64,000 bases of DNA from Adiantum capillus-veneris (GCA_014529385.2 CM043944.1:86271884-86335883); one strand, 5' to 3'; numbered from the stretch's first letter, positions 1 to 12,480 are shown. Numbers and translations are program-made. Notes: generated by a model from the sequence alone, not told the origin.

Positions 1-1289
1 GAAATTAGGTTTGTGGGGGCAATTGTTAGAGTTTTAAACCTACTTTCATCCTATGCCTATGTGATTTGTCCCTAATGGTGATACTCTCACACACTCTAGT
101 GGGAAGCAACACTACACTTTTCATGATATTTGTGTGCCACCTACATACCACTATCTCTCACCTAAGACTGCCACCTCCTATATTAGGACTTGTGTCTCAA
201 CATGTGGCTTATGGATACACTCTCCTAGTGCTACATAAGCACACGACTTATTGTACAAACTACATACACATATTATCAATCTACCTATTTTGTATTTTGA
301 TTGCTTACATCATCTTTCAATTAGCATGCTAGGTTAATGTCCTAATTGTGAATGCGACTAATGATTATCTTCCTTAAGCGAGCCTTACACTCGGTGCTAG
401 GGCAAAAAAACCAGCAACATCCCATGTTGAAAAGAAACATAAACCAGTTACTATGGAAGCAGCAGGCACGTCAAGTGCCACGACCATTGTGCTACTTGGC
501 ACAACACCAAAAATTGTTATAGAACTTTAAAAGAGCTAAAATCAAACATGGGAATATAACAAGCTTCATAGGCTACAAGTGTTACTAGACAAGGCACTAT
601 GTCGCCACTACTCTAGTACACAGAGCTCCAGATAGGCTGCAAGCCTTATAAAAGAACAAAATAGTAGGGGACATGATTATTGATACATCAAAGAAACTAA
701 TTGTGCCATAATGTCCCAATGATACAATATGAACTAAACACACTGTTTTGGACATAGTAACTAATACTATGGGTGGCATGGAAATCTATGCTCAATGAGA
801 CACAATAGAAAAGCATTGTCTTTGAACTTAAAGACAATTTGATCAATTTTCAAGACATGATGAGTTAGTGGTAGAGCCAAATCTTCATACTCATCAAATA
901 CAAAAATGAATTATTGTAGTATGCCTGTCCAAGAGAGGATAATTGCCCAACCATTTGTAGATCCTAAGGACCCCAATGAAGTGAAAGAAGAGAGTGAAGG
1001 AAACTGAAATCATGAAATTTCAGCCATAAGGGAAGACCAAAAGGAAAAAATTAACGAACGAGAAATGGGAAGGGGGTTGAAACAAATTCCAGAGGAAGAA
1101 CACACATACACATGTCAAAAAGACTTGATAAATCAAGTGGCAGAGAACACTACGAATAACTTTGCTTACCAGATACTGCCTAATGTGCCAGAGGCTATAA
1201 GAGGAACTTTGGAAGATGGTCAGGAAAGTGAAAGATGAGAATCAAGATGGGATGACATCACCCATTGTTGAAGTTGACCTTGTCAAAGG
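1..1289. other. Non-coding stretch upstream of a decayed Gypsy protease
   Basis: No convincing gene. A G-rich tract followed by a TGTTAG start near positions 14-30 looks like a polypurine tract/LTR junction, but no matching LTR end was found. From about 900 to 1289 short open stretches with many stops lead into the retropepsin region, as expected for a worn gag/protease junction of the same Gypsy element. Confidence 0.3.
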
Positions 1290-2150
1290 GTGATTGATGT
1301 CGACCTGGACATGCAGTCCATGTACAATGACCAAGGTAAAAAGAAATTGAAGGATAGTAGAGAGGAAATCTTTAGGAAGTTTCCTTCTTACTTGGGTCCT
1401 TATGAAGGAAAATCTATAGTCTTACCATCACAACGAGGAACTATCAGAGCAATTGTAGATTCTCAAGGGTTGCAAGAACTCATGTCAACACTAGTGAGAT
1501 GCACGTTAACTGTGGCTGAACTGCTAAAAATAAGATCGCATATGGGGAAAGATGTTAGAAAATGTCTTGAGAAAATGGGAATCAAAAACCCAATTGAAAC
1601 TTTAAACCTAGAAATGGAAGAGTGGAACCAACCCAAAAATGATGCAAATCGAGTTCCCATAAACAAAGTGGATGATTACTACGAAGGTGAAGAGGGGAAC
1701 ATCACACTACCCATAGAGTATCAAAGAGTAGAAACCATTGCAATACTGGATAGTGGGGTGGGGGTTGCCATTGCTACTAAATTTTTGAGAGAATTGGGGA
1801 AAACCTACCCTTATACGAACTCAATGAAATTGCAGCTAGTTGATGGCTATATTGCAAAACCTATTGGTATTTTGGAACACATGGTGATGACTTCTTGTGG
1901 AATTGAGTATGAGAATATGTGTGCTATTGTAGACTTTGGTACTGAGAGTAACTATGATGTTATTCTAGGAAGTCCGTTCATGTGGTAGTTAAAGATGGTT
2001 CAGGACTGGGGCTATGATTTTATCTACTTGTGCCACATGGAAAACACTTCCCACATCAACCTAATTGACCATAGCTATAGAGATGTACAAAGAACACCTG
2101 TAGAGGATTTTTCAATTCTGCAAAACTTCTACATAGTATGAATTCCCTGC
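1290..2150 (+). pseudogene. Ty3/Gypsy aspartic protease (retropepsin) relic
   Basis: The open part (1290-1988, 232 aa) resembles the gag-protease portion of plant Ty3/Gypsy polyproteins. The active-site motif is seen as ILDSGVGVAIATKFL around residues 152-166 and keeps the D-S-G triad. It is followed by a flap-like stretch (LQLVDGYIAKPIGILEHMV) and the closing ILGSPFMW, where this family usually has ILGRPFM. A stop (TAG) then interrupts, but a further 50 or so codons after 1988 still read like the protease/RT linker. It belongs with the RT and RNase H pieces at 3348-4640. Several stops and frameshifts make it non-functional. Confidence 0.75.
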
Positions 2151-3347
2151 ATGGTTGCTCTAAAGCTCACTTATGGATATGTGGAGCTTCATACTGCGAT
2201 AGTTCTATTAAGGACAAATGAAAGTGAGCGAGACCTTTTGAAGATCCTGACTATATACTTGAGCCTTTTCCTAAAGAAAAAATGGAACCCTTGGAGTGGA
2301 CTCACATTATGGCCACCTTAGATGTGTGTGTCAATGAGATCATACATACCAAGTTTTGTGATGAAAATGGCTTGGGACTTAGTTTCTTCTCGCACGATCA
2401 GAGTGAATTCAAATAGAAATCCCCGAGAAACAACTGAGACTGGTGAAGTGGAATGAGGATTGCATTGAGAAGAGGATGGGGTCTAGGAGGGCCTATTTAT
2501 TTTCCATCAGATTATGGAGGTGATTAACATTTTGACAAATAGATGCATGCCATGTGTGCAAGAATGGTGGGTGTGTAAGAGGGGTGTAAGAGTGGTCAAA
2601 GGATACACTTTCCCCCCCAAGGGATGGACAACTTTATCCTTCCATAACTCCTACACATGATCTCCGATTTGATCGGAGATTATATATCTGTAATCTACAC
2701 GCTAAGCTCTTTCCATAGGTATGTTACATGATATAGTTTTGCCTGCTAGATTTTAAATTTCATTTCAAGGGGAAAATTTATAAACTAACCATTTTGCCTA
2801 TTTGAATTCAAAATCTTTCCTTTGATTGATTTTCTAATTCTAGAGGTTTGACTCCCTTAAACTACCGAATAAAGAGACCCTCCTAGACCCCATTCTCTTC
2901 CAAATGGGAAACTGAAGTGCAGTGTTTGCGTATCCAAGATGAGATTTCTATTAGAGATCTTACCATGGATATTGATCCATCACATCTTGGAGCAAGATAG
3001 GAATTACGTGATGAATGTTACTATGACACCCTTGATACTCATGGATACATAGAGCTTAGCACAAATGAGGAAAAATCAAAGGCCATGAGAGTGATCTAGA
3101 AACAAAATTTGAAAATTTCTTTGATTTTCTAAATCAAAAACCCAAAAGACAACAACGTTACAGAGCACACAAAAAAGGGATTGAAAAACAATCCAATGCC
3201 AGACATTGAAGGAAAACAGTCTTACTTGAGATTAGTGGGCCCTTGATTGCATAAAATACAAAGTAACTAGAAAGCCAACTTCAACCAAAAAAACCAAAAC
3301 CCACAGTAAGACAAACGACAAAATCTCCCAAAGGTGCATAAAAAACA
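2151..3347. other. Decayed interior of the Gypsy element
   Basis: No open frame of note. It sits between the protease and RT relics of one element on the same strand, so it is probably the worn linker region, possibly with a small insertion. The stretch from about 2600 to 2900 is AT-rich and shows no coding signal. Confidence 0.35.
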
Positions 3348-3963
3348 GTGGATGCTGCTAGCAAACCTAAATGGACAAAGGTTGAGCAAAAAAAGAAGTA
3401 CAGTAAACTGAAACAGACATTGAAAGAGGTTTGGACAACTAATATGGAGAGTGAAAATGAAAACGAGGAAGAGTCAGGAAAGGACGGAATAAGTGTATCT
3501 CTCATTACAAGAAGTACACTATTCAAGATTGCAAAACCATCATTGAACAACCAATGAGGGAGAAGGTTAAACCAATGAAATCTTATGATGGACCTAAGGA
3601 TGCTAAAAGAATAGATCTTGCAAAACCGGGGGAAGAGCCTAAACCTGCTTATATTGCTATGGATCTATCACTCGATGAAGAAGAGTTGCTAATTCAGGCG
3701 CTCAAGGAATATAAGAATGTGTTCATCTGGTCTTATACGGATTTGAAGGGGATTGATCCTATCATTTGTTAACATGCAATTTCTTTAAAGCCTGATGCTA
3801 AGACAAGTAAACAATGCCCTTACACTTACAATGCGACATTTGCAAAGAAAGTCAAAGAGGAAATAGATAAGCTAAAGGAAGCTAAATTCATTTACGAAAT
3901 TGAGCACACGGATTGGGTATCCCCAATTGTGGTGGTACCTAAGAAGAACGGAAAATTAAAAGT

Positions 3964-4109
3964 GTTATAACCAATTGACTATTAAACCTAAAATCAACAC
4001 AAAACAACCTTTATGATTGAATGTAGCATTTTTAAGGTTATAACCAATTGACTATTAAACCTAAGATCAACACAAAACAACCTTTATGATTGAATGTAGC
4101 ATTTTTGCT
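3964..4109 (+). repeat. 73-bp tandem duplication inside the Gypsy RT relic
   Basis: Two adjacent copies, 3964-4036 and 4037-4109, differ at only a few positions. They replace the RT region that normally holds the first catalytic motifs, so the duplication is a local mutation of the dead element. Confidence 0.8.
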
Positions 4110-4451
4110 TATAGGGTGATGCCTTTTTGGCTGACAAATTCACTGACCACCTTCCAAAGACTCGCGGCTCATGATTTCAAAGAGTACTTGCGTATATTTT
4201 TAGAAATCTATATGGATGACTTATGTGTGCACTCAATGTAACACAAGGACCATATAGAGCATCGAAAAAAAGTTTTTGGGAAATGCCACACCACTTAGAT
4301 CTACCTGAATCCAAAAAAATGTTTTTTCATGGTTGGACATGGCAAAATCTTGGGTCATATTGTGTCTGCCAACAGAATGTCCAAGGGTATGGACAAAATC
4401 AAGGTGATTGTGGACATGCCACATCCAAAAATAGTGAAAGAGGTTCAATGA

Positions 4452-4511
4452 TTCATGGGACATTGTGGACACTACATAAAATTTATGGGACATTGTGGAT
4501 ACTACCAAAAG
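4452..4511 (+). repeat. 30-bp in-frame tandem duplication
   Basis: Two 30-bp units (4452-4481, 4482-4511) encode FMGHCGHYIK and FMGHCGYYQK. The family normally has one F-L-G-x-x-G-Y-Y-R-R-F motif here, so one unit is a duplication. Confidence 0.75.
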
Positions 4512-4640
4512 TTTTTCTACATGTACACAATCATTATCAAGCCTCTCTATGATTTAATTGTAGCCTTTGACTGGATAGAAGAGTGTGATAAATCATTTCA
4601 GAGGTTGAAGCAAGCATCCTCTTGTGGTCATAGAAGAAAT

Positions 4641-6291
4641 CAGATGGCTGGTTTCCCATATCTAGCACCACACGCTCAACAATGGAGCATGATCGATCCC
4701 TATTACCAAGCACTCCAAATGGTAGCTGCTGACATGTATAATGTGTCTATGCAAGAGCACACACAGGATCAAAACACAATCTTAACACTACAAGGTGATC
4801 TTAACGAGGCTTATGTTAAGCTACATACGCTCAGAAATGAATAAGAGGATTTAATTGTAGAAGCTTGGATGACACCACCCTTTTTGGACCTAAAGTCAAT
4901 GACATCCGAGCACGGTTCATGAGTTACCATGAAATGAAACTCCTTTCAACAGACACAATGAAGCCCTTTGCTCCCAAAGACAGAGCCTTAGCAACAGAAT
5001 ATCAGGGAGGGCTATAAGAGAAAGCACGACACTACTTCAAAAGACGATCCTACATCTACGACCAACCTCGTTTTTGATTCATGTCGAGGATGACACTTGT
5101 AATTCCAATTGATTGTGATATCTCTTCCAAAACCCATATCTGCTGCCATTATGTAATTTTGGAACCGAAAATGTAATTTCTGATCCTATTGCGACAAATC
5201 TAGCTTTTGTACCATAAAACCCGGAGCCACAATATAAAAGGCAACATTGTAAAGTTTTTTGTACGATCATTATCATGTATGATGAGCGGATAAGGTTTTC
5301 TTTGTACGTCGTGTGTTTTCTACTCTCTACTGTGACTTTCAATTTCTCGCATTGCATTGCACGATTGTCGCATCGGAATTCCGAGAGCACCATTGTGTTT
5401 GTCTCATCGAGTTCTACGTGTGGATACCTACATTGCAAGCATTTTGCAAAACTGAGTATCGACTTCTACGACCTTCTAGGTGACATTTCTCACTATCGAA
5501 GTGTCGTTTTGAGATTCCGTCAATTGCATGAGATTCCAGGCACTTAGGAGAAATTAGTAGGTAAGTCTGAAACCCGAAAAGTCGACTTACATCTGGTAGC
5601 CAGAGAAAATCGATTTTCTTCCCTGTGTCATATTACGAGTCCGACGACCCAATTCTATTCCATATAGTCTCAAGAAATTTCCTATTAAGTTTGGAGTCAA
5701 TCAAAGCTAATTCACTCGAGGGTGTGCACATGGTTGGGAGAGAGGATTGAAGAATAAAATCGAAGATTCCAATAGTTAGAAAACACAACAAGTGTCAAAG
5801 TGGAATGTACTGTGTTCAACCGAGAGACTGACAACCTCCTGGAATGCCTCCATGCCCTAGCACGGCTTGTCCCCCAGGGGAGCTTAATGGCCCACGATCA
5901 CTTGATGATATGGACAATCCAATTCTCTAAAGGGATAAAAATGGCACCCCTGGCATATGTGACTTCACCGCCTAGTTTATCGCACTTGTATTGCACGGGG
6001 TTGAACTAGAGATGTCAAAATCCCCACACCAAAGCGTCACTACTATGCTATTGAGTGTACTCTACCTTGGTTTACTCCCTAGTTTATCAATCCCTAATTT
6101 ACTTGGTGATTCGATTCTGCTAAGCGCATGCCACACTGCCTAATTCGGGACCCCTTGTAAGTTGTGCAATAGTGACTAGGATTATGTAGGCCTAAAAGGA
6201 TCAAAGTACATACACAAATTCCAATTTTTGGAGCTTGGTATGTCACAATTTAACCCAACGTTTGCATGATTTCAGTCTTGTAAAATTGATC
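4641..6291. other. Non-coding stretch, possible LTR remnant, then region upstream of the trihelix gene
   Basis: Up to 4844 an open stretch continues from the RNase H relic but has no recognised domain. Near 5090-5560 there is an AT-rich block with a TATA-like box at about 5230-5240 that could be the 3' LTR of the Gypsy element; no second copy lies in the window, so this is unproven. From 5560 to 6291 nothing coding is convincing. The last few hundred bases presumably hold the promoter and 5' UTR of the gene starting at 6292, but no clear core element stands out. Confidence 0.35.
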
Positions 6292-7701
6292 ATGCCGCTG
6301 AGGCGCAAGAAGTGGACAGAGGAGGAAGAGGAAGCTCTGATTTGCAAGTATGGCGAGCTCTTGAGCTCGGGGTTTCTGTCCAAGACAAAGTCGCGGGAGC
6401 GCAAGTTCGAGCCCATCGCTGCCCATGTGAACGCGCTTTTTCATGCCCGCAATCCTGTTGCCTACCCCTGGCTATGGACATGGAAGGATGCCTCGACCAA
6501 AGTGCAAAACATGCGCCATCAGTTCCTGGGTGTCAAAGCCAAGATACGCAAACTCGCCGGCGAGCTTGAAGCCTTTGATTGGGCGGATGGGCTCTCCCAG
6601 TGGTCCAATTTCCTTAAATACAAAGAGGTCTTTGGTGATCAGGAGCTTGATGTCAATGACTTCTTCACACCCTCCCATCCTTCTTCTTTGGCTCCTCCCT
6701 GCACCCATTTAATCTCAGCTCTGTCACAGCAGGATCCACGCCACCAACCGCATTCGGTGCGTTGCGGCCCCCTTCCTGGCAGTACTGGTATGCATTGTCT
6801 TTCAAAAGATTTGATAAATGATGATGGTATGAGTATGGAGGATCATAATAGGGTTTTGCTTCTTCCCTCCGTCAAAGATGGAGCAGCATCAATGGTCGAT
6901 CAAGCCGTCTTGGACAGTCAAAATGGTGATCTAACTAATGGCTTAGACTTTGGGTACGATGGTACTGCTGGGGATAGTTTGAAAGATGCAGATGTGGACT
7001 ATGAAGATGACGAAGGCAGTGCTCTAGCTTACACCAGATTGAAGCGCACTCGCCATTGTGGGAAGCTCGACTTGAGTTTTGACATAAATGCACATGACTC
7101 CAAAATTCTAGCACTTTTTGCTAGCCATTTCACAGAGCTGAATGAGAGAGCAGCCAGAAGAGAGGAGAAGCTTATGGAAAGAGAAAGAGAATGGGAGAAG
7201 AGGCAGGCATCAATTGAGACAGAGCTGGGAAGACAGAGGCAAGAGTGGGAAAAAGAGAGAAGGGAAATGCTAGAGATGTGGCATAAAGAGGCTGATAGGC
7301 GGGAAGTGGAGAGACAGGAGTGGGAGCAGAAACATGTCGTAGCAGAACGTGAGAGGAGGGAGATGGAGAGAGAGAGGGACAGGGCAAGGGATGAGAAGTT
7401 GGAGCGCGAAAAGATGGAGTGGCGAGAAAAGATGGAAATGCAAAGCATCAAACATCAAGCTGCCATGATGCAGATTCAGCTACAAATTGCGCAAAATCAG
7501 CAGAATGCATTGGCTTTACTAAGTGGAGCTCTTGTGCACATTGCTGGTAATGGAAACGATTTCTCACTTGAGAGTAGCTCTATCAGCCCTTTTGTCTCTC
7601 AGCTTCTTCAAAACTTGCAGACACATGGGAATGCCATTGGGCCATGCAATATTAGAAGAAATGCAAATGAAAGTAGTGATAGTCAGTTTGACACGGATTG
7701 A
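6292..7701 (+). CDS. Trihelix/Myb-like DNA-binding protein with long C-terminal coiled coil
   Basis: Single open frame of 469 aa. I chose the ATG at 6292 because the frame upstream (to 6235) opens only with TTG and the conserved domain begins at once (RRKKWTEEEEEAL). Residues 5-110 look like a plant trihelix/SANT-Myb domain: an acidic first helix after K-K-W-T-E-E-E, then W60, W62, W64 in the second and third helices, and a closing W-S-N-F-L-K-Y segment. Residues 232-243 are acidic and K-R-T-R-H (251-255) is a possible nuclear signal. Residues 280-400 are extremely rich in E, R, K and Q with heptad spacing, a long coiled coil for dimerisation or partner binding. The tail is S- and N-rich. It is probably a nuclear transcription regulator; targets are unknown. 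No stop or frameshift was seen, and it is the only gene here that looks intact and host-encoded. The exact trihelix subfamily is uncertain. Confidence 0.85.
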   Translation: MPLRRKKWTEEEEEALICKYGELLSSGFLSKTKSRERKFEPIAAHVNALFHARNPVAYPWLWTWKDASTKVQNMRHQFLGVKAKIRKLAGELEAFDWADGLSQWSNFLKYKEVFGDQELDVNDFFTPSHPSSLAPPCTHLISALSQQDPRHQPHSVRCGPLPGSTGMHCLSKDLINDDGMSMEDHNRVLLLPSVKDGAASMVDQAVLDSQNGDLTNGLDFGYDGTAGDSLKDADVDYEDDEGSALAYTRLKRTRHCGKLDLSFDINAHDSKILALFASHFTELNERAARREEKLMEREREWEKRQASIETELGRQRQEWEKERREMLEMWHKEADRREVERQEWEQKHVVAERERREMERERDRARDEKLEREKMEWREKMEMQSIKHQAAMMQIQLQIAQNQQNALALLSGALVHIAGNGNDFSLESSSISPFVSQLLQNLQTHGNAIGPCNIRRNANESSDSQFDTD

Positions 7702-9028
7702 AAGCTATGGGACATGGGGAGAAATTGGTTTCCCTGCTCAGGCATGCACTCTTTGTATTTATTGCTCAACCTTTTTGTGCTTTTTTCCCTGAAAATGGAA
7801 AGCTCTTGTATTGAGACGTGTTTTGAGATTGTCTCTGCATACTCTTCTTGGTCTTCATTGTTTTCTGTGGCATTTGAGGCAAGCGACGAGAGGGCCATAT
7901 TTCCTGTCTTGGTTCAGAATTGTGTCTTGATAAATGTCCAATCATGGTCTAATCGGTGATGCACAATTGTGAGAAAGGGGTCCGGCGACGCCTGTCCTCT
8001 TGTTGTGCTATGAAGTTGAGAACTGAGCAGCATGATGTGGTATTGAGAGGTACAAATAGTATGACTATGGAGAAAGATGGAGGGGGGACAGGAGAGGCAT
8101 GATTAGGTGGAGTGAAGACTAGATGTGGATGACAAGATGCTTGACATCATTGCAAACACGAAGCGAGTATGATGATTACAGTTGATGGAAATTATTGGCA
8201 TAAAAGAAAACAGCGTTTTTCATTTTGACACTAACAGAGAAATTGGGAGCGTCGGTTCACCATGTAGTGCAGGTCTACTCATGTGGGCAGTTTTGATTGA
8301 GAGAGAACTTAAAAGGTGCAGAACAGAGATAATCTTTTATGTGAGCAGTCGTGGTTGTATCAACTATTGCTTCGTACCCTTTTTGGTGAATGTTGCTCTC
8401 TCTGTCATATGGGGTAATGATGAGGAAAGATGTTTTTTGTTATTTGTGCAGGAAAAGGATATGCATGTCTGACGGGTTTTATCTTCCCATGGGTTTCTCT
8501 GTTATATGTATGATGTTGTCTCGCCTAGAGTCGAAGGCCCTGTGTGTAATCATTACTAAGCAAAGAGCTTTTCTCGAGCATGTCTCTTGCAAGTAGAGAC
8601 TTCCAGATGTTCCAATGTTTTAATTCTAAATCTGTCATTTACATGTAAAGTTGTTGATTCATGGAGTGATACAAAGAAAGATACATGAGTATCTGGTTTT
8701 TATGACGCTACCATAATATTTTGGTCTCTTTCTGAAAGAAGCCTGAAGCAGACTTACGTCTATGGAAATTTCTCACGTCTTGGTTCTACATTAACTTTTG
8801 AGTCCTCACTTAGTGCAATCCAAGTCTGTACATTGGAGAACGGCCAAAAAGGTGAATTTTTTTCTGTAATCACACAGCTATTTGACGGCTTGCTAGAGTC
8901 CTTGGTTATGGCACTTACAAGATGCTCTTTTCAGCTCTAGTGGGGAATTTTGAGTTAAGAGGAATGCTGTCACTGCCTCGCTACAAGTTATGGGTGAAGC
9001 CTTTTTAGGAGATGAATGATGAGGTGGG
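7702..9028. other. Region downstream of the trihelix gene
   Basis: T-rich sequence without a convincing gene. The first several hundred bases are likely 3' UTR of the trihelix gene. Open frames at 7714-7959 and 8182-8472 are short and show no domain or codon pattern. Confidence 0.45.
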
Positions 9029-9122
9029 GAATCTCCCCCACCCCCACTGTTCCGGTCCGGAGCAGGCGAGGCAGGAGCCGAGCCTGTTGCGTGTCTTGGA
9101 ACAGTGGGGGTGGGGGAGATTC
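9029..9122. repeat. Perfect 25-bp inverted repeat with 44-nt loop
   Basis: The left arm 9029-9053 and right arm 9098-9122 are exact reverse complements (25 of 25). The arms are C-rich/G-rich with runs of five Cs and Gs. The GC-rich loop (9054-9097) holds a weaker inner pairing. The structure lies about 1.3 kb past the trihelix stop codon. It could be a miniature transposon end pair, a foldback RNA or a cruciform. Confidence 0.85.
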
Positions 9123-12122
9123 TTAACCGTCATGCCCGATCATAAGGCTCCACGTGTCCATGTATTTTTTCATAAGTTTTTGAAGCATTTTGTTACGTGG
9201 TTGTGAGGGTTATGGGCTGCAAGAAACGTGTCTTCTCTGCTACGAATGTACAGGTTCCATGGAGGAAAGACCTTGCACTTCTCTGCCCAGTTACTTTTCA
9301 TTTAAACCTGCGTGAGTGCTGCCATCACTATTCACAATTTTTGTTTTTTGTTTTAAAAGTATGTCAACTCTGTTAATGTGTACAGGATGGCTATTTTCGT
9401 GCTCAGATTGACCTTAGTGTGTGTGGTTGTTTAGAATCATTTAGGTGCTGTAATCTTTTTCCTAATCTTGCATTTTGATTGGTTGGAATTTCGTTTGTGT
9501 GATATGATTGGTTGGAATTGTCTTGGTGAATTCCATTGGTGGAATCTTGTTGATTGCACTGTCCCCGTCCTTTTCACTGTGAGAATGTTAATGTAATGGA
9601 CGGTTGAGATTGCTTGATGTGTTGGAATACACAGGCCCAAGGCATGACAAATATGTAGGTAGCTTGTAAAAGTGAAAGAGTCCACAACTTCTACGAGCTC
9701 TATGCCCCCTGCGAGCAATACCATAAGCATCGTCAAGGCATCCATGATTATGAGCATTCACTATGTATAGAAAAAATATGTACTGACCTGCGATTGTCTG
9801 TTATGTTACTAAGTAAGATCTATTTTGAGAGCAGAATACCTTGTCCTTAACATGGTCTAAGCTTTTTGTAAATTTGCCGAATCTTGGCATCTTCTATTAT
9901 GTGGTAATCCAAAGAATCTATTGGATCTAGGGGTGCAGGTGGAATGTCTTTTGCTACAGTAGTCCATTATCAAAACAAGAATCCGAAGGATTTGTGAGCA
10001 CACTGCTTTCTAACTAATAGCATGTGTCGCCCATGAGCATTATGGGATTTTGGAAAAGGTAAAAAATAAGCACAAGTGGACAAGCGATTTTGGCGGACAA
10101 AGGTCCTAGGAGTCGACCATAGGACCAGTAAAGCTCCCGCCTACAGTTGTGATGGAAAGGGGTCCTGAAGATAGGGGCCAGGGGCACTTACAATAGGAGA
10201 AGGTTGGGTGGAGAACACAACGCAGTAGTTCCTAGGGTCTTTCAACAATCCATGCTTGCAAATGAAACTCACAAAAGGCTTGATGAGAGGCAAATAGAGA
10301 TGCCACAAGCATGCCATGATTGTGGCTACACAAATATTGATTGTGAAGTGTGACTAAGGCCTCCGAGGGACGCAACCTCATCAAAGTGTAGAAATTAAAT
10401 TTCCTTTTGCAAACAAAAAGAGTGTAGAAAGCTAAGTTTAACAAGAATCTAGAAACCCTTCAAGTAGTGCAGAGATGAGAGATGTGTCCCAAATAATGTC
10501 ATGTATGTTTGCCAATTGCTCTTTCACGTCTTTGATAACACTAACACGTACATCCACGGAACCAGCTTTAGCCATTTGTATAATCCTTAAGTTTCTTCCT
10601 CCAGGAAGCTAGACGGTCTTCATTGCACACATCACACAAAGAAGCAAGCATATCCTATGCTTGTTTTGAAGTTGTACATGATTGTACATGTGGGATTATA
10701 TATTACTTCACAAATAGAGTAATCAAAGCATGTGCTTGGGCATCTTTTCCATCGCATCTAAGTTTCTCTTTTTGTACAGGTGGTGGATGTGCAGAAACAA
10801 CACTAACACCCAAGAACAAAAAATGGTAATAAGTGTGCTCTCAAAAAGAAAATCCATAAAATCTGCAAATCTCATAGCAAAGCCTTGAAGTAGCAAAATA
10901 TATTTAATTGTGACACAAATGCGTAGTGCTCATTTTTGGCTTTGATTAAAATCCGAAGTTGAGCAAGACATACACCCAAAGCTCCCATGACAACTACACT
11001 TCCCATAAAACCCAATGTGAGGTTTAGAGGAGGAGAGGTGCCTGTAGGAGGTAAGGTGCTTGCTTTAATATCATTGGTAAGGAGAATGCTTTAATACCAT
11101 CGATGTGTGTATGCATCTCCCAGTGTGTGCCCATGTGTACCTGCTGCTTTCTATATTCCCTTCTTCACCCAACACATTTATGCTCCCTCTTCATAGACAA
11201 TATGTGGGTAGTATGTGAACCTTTTTTGGAGAAATTCTTATTATTTCTTTTGCAATAGCATGCATTTTTAAAAAAAAATTCCAATACTATGCATAAAAGT
11301 CTTAGGTTTTCTAAAGATAGCCTACTATGTACAAGCATATAGTCTAGACAACTATTATGACTTTCCCTAAATATGGACGTAGAACACTATCCATACATGT
11401 CATAAATGTCACTACCACATTGATTCTCCAATGTTTGAATGATACTTTGGTTGAAACAAGTGATAAAACCTACCTTGGATGAAACGACATTTCCAGATAC
11501 CCTACTTCACCGGCATCATACAACTTAAACAGGAAAAAAATAATCCAAGGCCAACGATAGAGATAAAAGTTCAAAAGTACATAGCTACTTCAAACAATTT
11601 GTTACATGAGTATCTACTAATGTATTTACCAATGGTTTGTGAGGTGGACCATGGCATTGAGGTGCTACTAGGGTCTAAAATGCTTATTGTTTGAGCCACT
11701 CTAAGGCCCAAGAGGTGGACCAAGTTTACTAAGAAGATCTTCTCAAGGCCCATGAGTGTTGCCTACACTTTTGGTAAATGAGAGATGGGCCCATGCACAT
11801 GTGTGTTGGCTATAAGGCTATAGCCAAGCCATGATAAATACTTACCTTGTATGGATGAATTGTTTGACCAATTCCATTAGCCAAAGAAATTTTACAAACT
11901 AAAGGACATTAATGGGATTGCATGTACACTATGGTCTCCTTGCTATTAAATGCCATGACCTTAGTGTTCAAACGCTAAAAACAACTTCTTCCTACCCAAA
12001 TATCATATGCTCTTGCTCAGTGCATGACTTGGAAGTAAAGACTAGCCTTATAATCATGCATGGCTAGAGGTACTTGTCACACAGTGGTGTTAAATAGTAA
12101 CCACGTGCCAATCCTATGGGAA
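9123..12122. other. Long stretch without a recognisable gene
   Basis: About 3 kb with only short random frames on both strands. Composition changes near 9.9-10.6 kb and a GT-rich block lies near 11.1 kb, but no domain, RNA gene or repeat end could be supported. Confidence 0.4.
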
Positions 12123-12280
12123 GGACAAGGGTCCTACGGAGCACGCTCCAAGATGGTGGCATAAGGGCCCCTATTTGTTATAAATAGGGGGTTGGAGGGG
12201 GGAGCCAAGTAGTCGCATTAGAGAAAAGGGGGGAGAAAAGTTACATGCAATCCGTGGATTTTGCATGCCATGCAAGTTCC

Positions 12281-12340
<60 letters not shown>
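12123..12340 (+). repeat. LTR-like fragment with TATA box and (TC)n tract
   Basis: Bases 12123-12139 match exactly 17 bases near the start of the LTRs at 26347 and 31698. A TATA-like box (tataaatagg) follows near 12180 and a 55-bp (TC)n tract fills 12286-12340, the order seen in the 26.3-kb element (LTR, TATA, then a CT tract after the primer site). The rest does not align well by eye. It may be a worn relative of that LTR. Confidence 0.35.
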
Positions 12341-12342
<2 letters not shown>

Positions 12343-12480
12343 CTTCCATATTGATTGGTGTGTGAAGGCCCTCACGACGTAATGAGTTGGGAGATTTATC
12401 TGATAATAGTCATACACACTATAGGATGTTGTAAATTCCATATATCATGATGAACATTTAACTTATTTGATCTAAAACAA

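Larger units (their letters stand above)
3348..4640 (+). pseudogene. Ty3/Gypsy reverse transcriptase and RNase H relic
   Basis: Reading frames change several times but the usual order survives. At 3554-3772 lies the segment before RT (KEYKNVFIWSYTDLKGIDP, like the family's F-W-S-Y-x-D-M-x-G-I-D-P). From 3773 to 3965 comes the RT start (KLKEAKFIYEIEHTDWVSP, then VVVPKKNGKLK). At 4110-4225 the RT core ends with the catalytic box YMDD (IYMDDLCVHS). From 4480 to 4620 the RT/RNase H link reads GYYQKF and then KPLYDLIVAFDWIEECDKSF. Stops, a 73-bp and a 30-bp tandem duplication, and missing RT motifs show long decay. An integrase was not recognised. Confidence 0.8.

Noticed and set aside
7029-7451. 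Minus-strand S/L-rich ORF of 140 aa
   Set aside because: Antisense shadow of the E/R/K-rich coiled coil of the trihelix gene.
12241-12441. ORF with an E-R repeat
   Set aside because: Produced by the (TC)n microsatellite; no coding evidence. The same holds for frames at 26525-26923 and 22299-22517.
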